From Rubellimicrobium sp. (GTDB taxonomy: Bacteria > Pseudomonadota > Alphaproteobacteria > Rhodobacterales > Rhodobacteraceae), in assembly GCA_019454835.1 (NCBI GenBank), contig JACFNP010000007.1, positions 23,340-87,339 on the forward strand: a stretch of 64,000 bases of DNA, given 5' to 3'. The translations under genes and the position numbers were made by a program. The notes beneath the pieces are model-generated. The model was given only the letters and a program-made list of their open reading frames with translations. It did not search any database and was not told where the DNA came from. This document shows, piece by piece, positions 63,947 through 64,000 of this stretch; the first letter of the stretch is position 1; every line of letters begins with the position of its first letter.

Positions 63947-64000
63947 CCGTCATTGCGAGGCGCAGCCGAAGCAACCCCGACCGCTCACACACGACATCGG
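63947..64000 (+). repeat. 89-bp directional palindromic repeat, copy K (cut by the window edge)
   Basis: The left arm and centre of a forward copy, identical to copy E over most of the visible part. The right arm lies beyond the window. Confidence 0.85.

Overview
The window is about 64 kb of very GC-rich DNA. Its gene content and synteny point to the chromosome of an alphaproteobacterium of the Rhodobacterales (Rhodobacteraceae/Paracoccaceae). The pointers are MipZ, a BKACE-family enzyme, the fabA-fabB-fabI block, mdh followed by ftsE-ftsX, DUF3035 after lspA, a B12-dependent nrdJ, DUF1489, DUF2927, and a Rhodobacterales-style intergenic motif (CTTCATC...TCCCGGGGG). There is no phage, plasmid, CRISPR or transposase gene. 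The species cannot be named from the sequence.

Layout. 1-3956: the 3' end of a BKACE (DUF849) gene, a LacI-type regulator, and a large MalT-like LuxR-family regulator. 4236-14026: two lux-box-like operators, then a tightly coupled operon. It encodes an oligopeptide/cyclic-amide type ABC importer (SBP, two permeases, two ATPases), a HyuA-like hydantoinase/oxoprolinase and two DUF917 paralogues, and ends in an IclR-type ORF that lacks its DNA-binding domain. 14191-16730: a citrulline/ornithine module (ctlX, ornithine cyclodeaminase) divergent from an AsnC-type regulator. 16859-19652: tadA, mipZ and a PEP mutase-like/carboxymuconolactone decarboxylase-like pair behind a perfect 18-bp palindrome. 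20076-23145: a frcBCA-type sugar transporter. 23470-33570: tRNA-Lys, ftsK, a DapC-like aminotransferase, an amidase, a DUF3035 lipoprotein, lspA, purH and a heparinase-like protein. 33867-38175: mdh, ftsE, ftsX, plsC, accA. 38415-43319: a secreted protein of six Cys-rich repeats, a LysR regulator, an OmpA-like protein, a CinA/MoCF-domain protein and map. 43442-46225: DUF1489 and nrdJ. 46458-50551: an operon of L-fuconate dehydratase plus a CUT2 sugar importer. 50703-55926: a CcoI-type copper P-type ATPase, then fabA, fabB, fabI. 55953-57022: a low-GC ATP-grasp gene frameshifted at a run of ten G. 57121-63929: DUF2927, TelA, XpaC-like, a tiny membrane protein, an RluB-type pseudouridine synthase with a long Arg/Gly/Pro tail, a DsbD N-domain protein and an AlgH/YqgE protein.

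Two families of dispersed repeats fill most gaps. The first is a directional imperfect palindrome of about 89 bp (eleven copies plus half-copies) able to fold into one long hairpin. The second is the G/C-hairpin motif typical of Rhodobacterales (three copies).

The less ordinary parts are: the hydantoin/DUF917 operon with its double operator; the Cys-rich repeat protein, whose repeats are recent DNA duplications; the poly-G ATP-grasp locus, possibly phase-variable; the RluB tail, which is growing by in-frame 105-bp repeats; and the directional palindromic repeat family.
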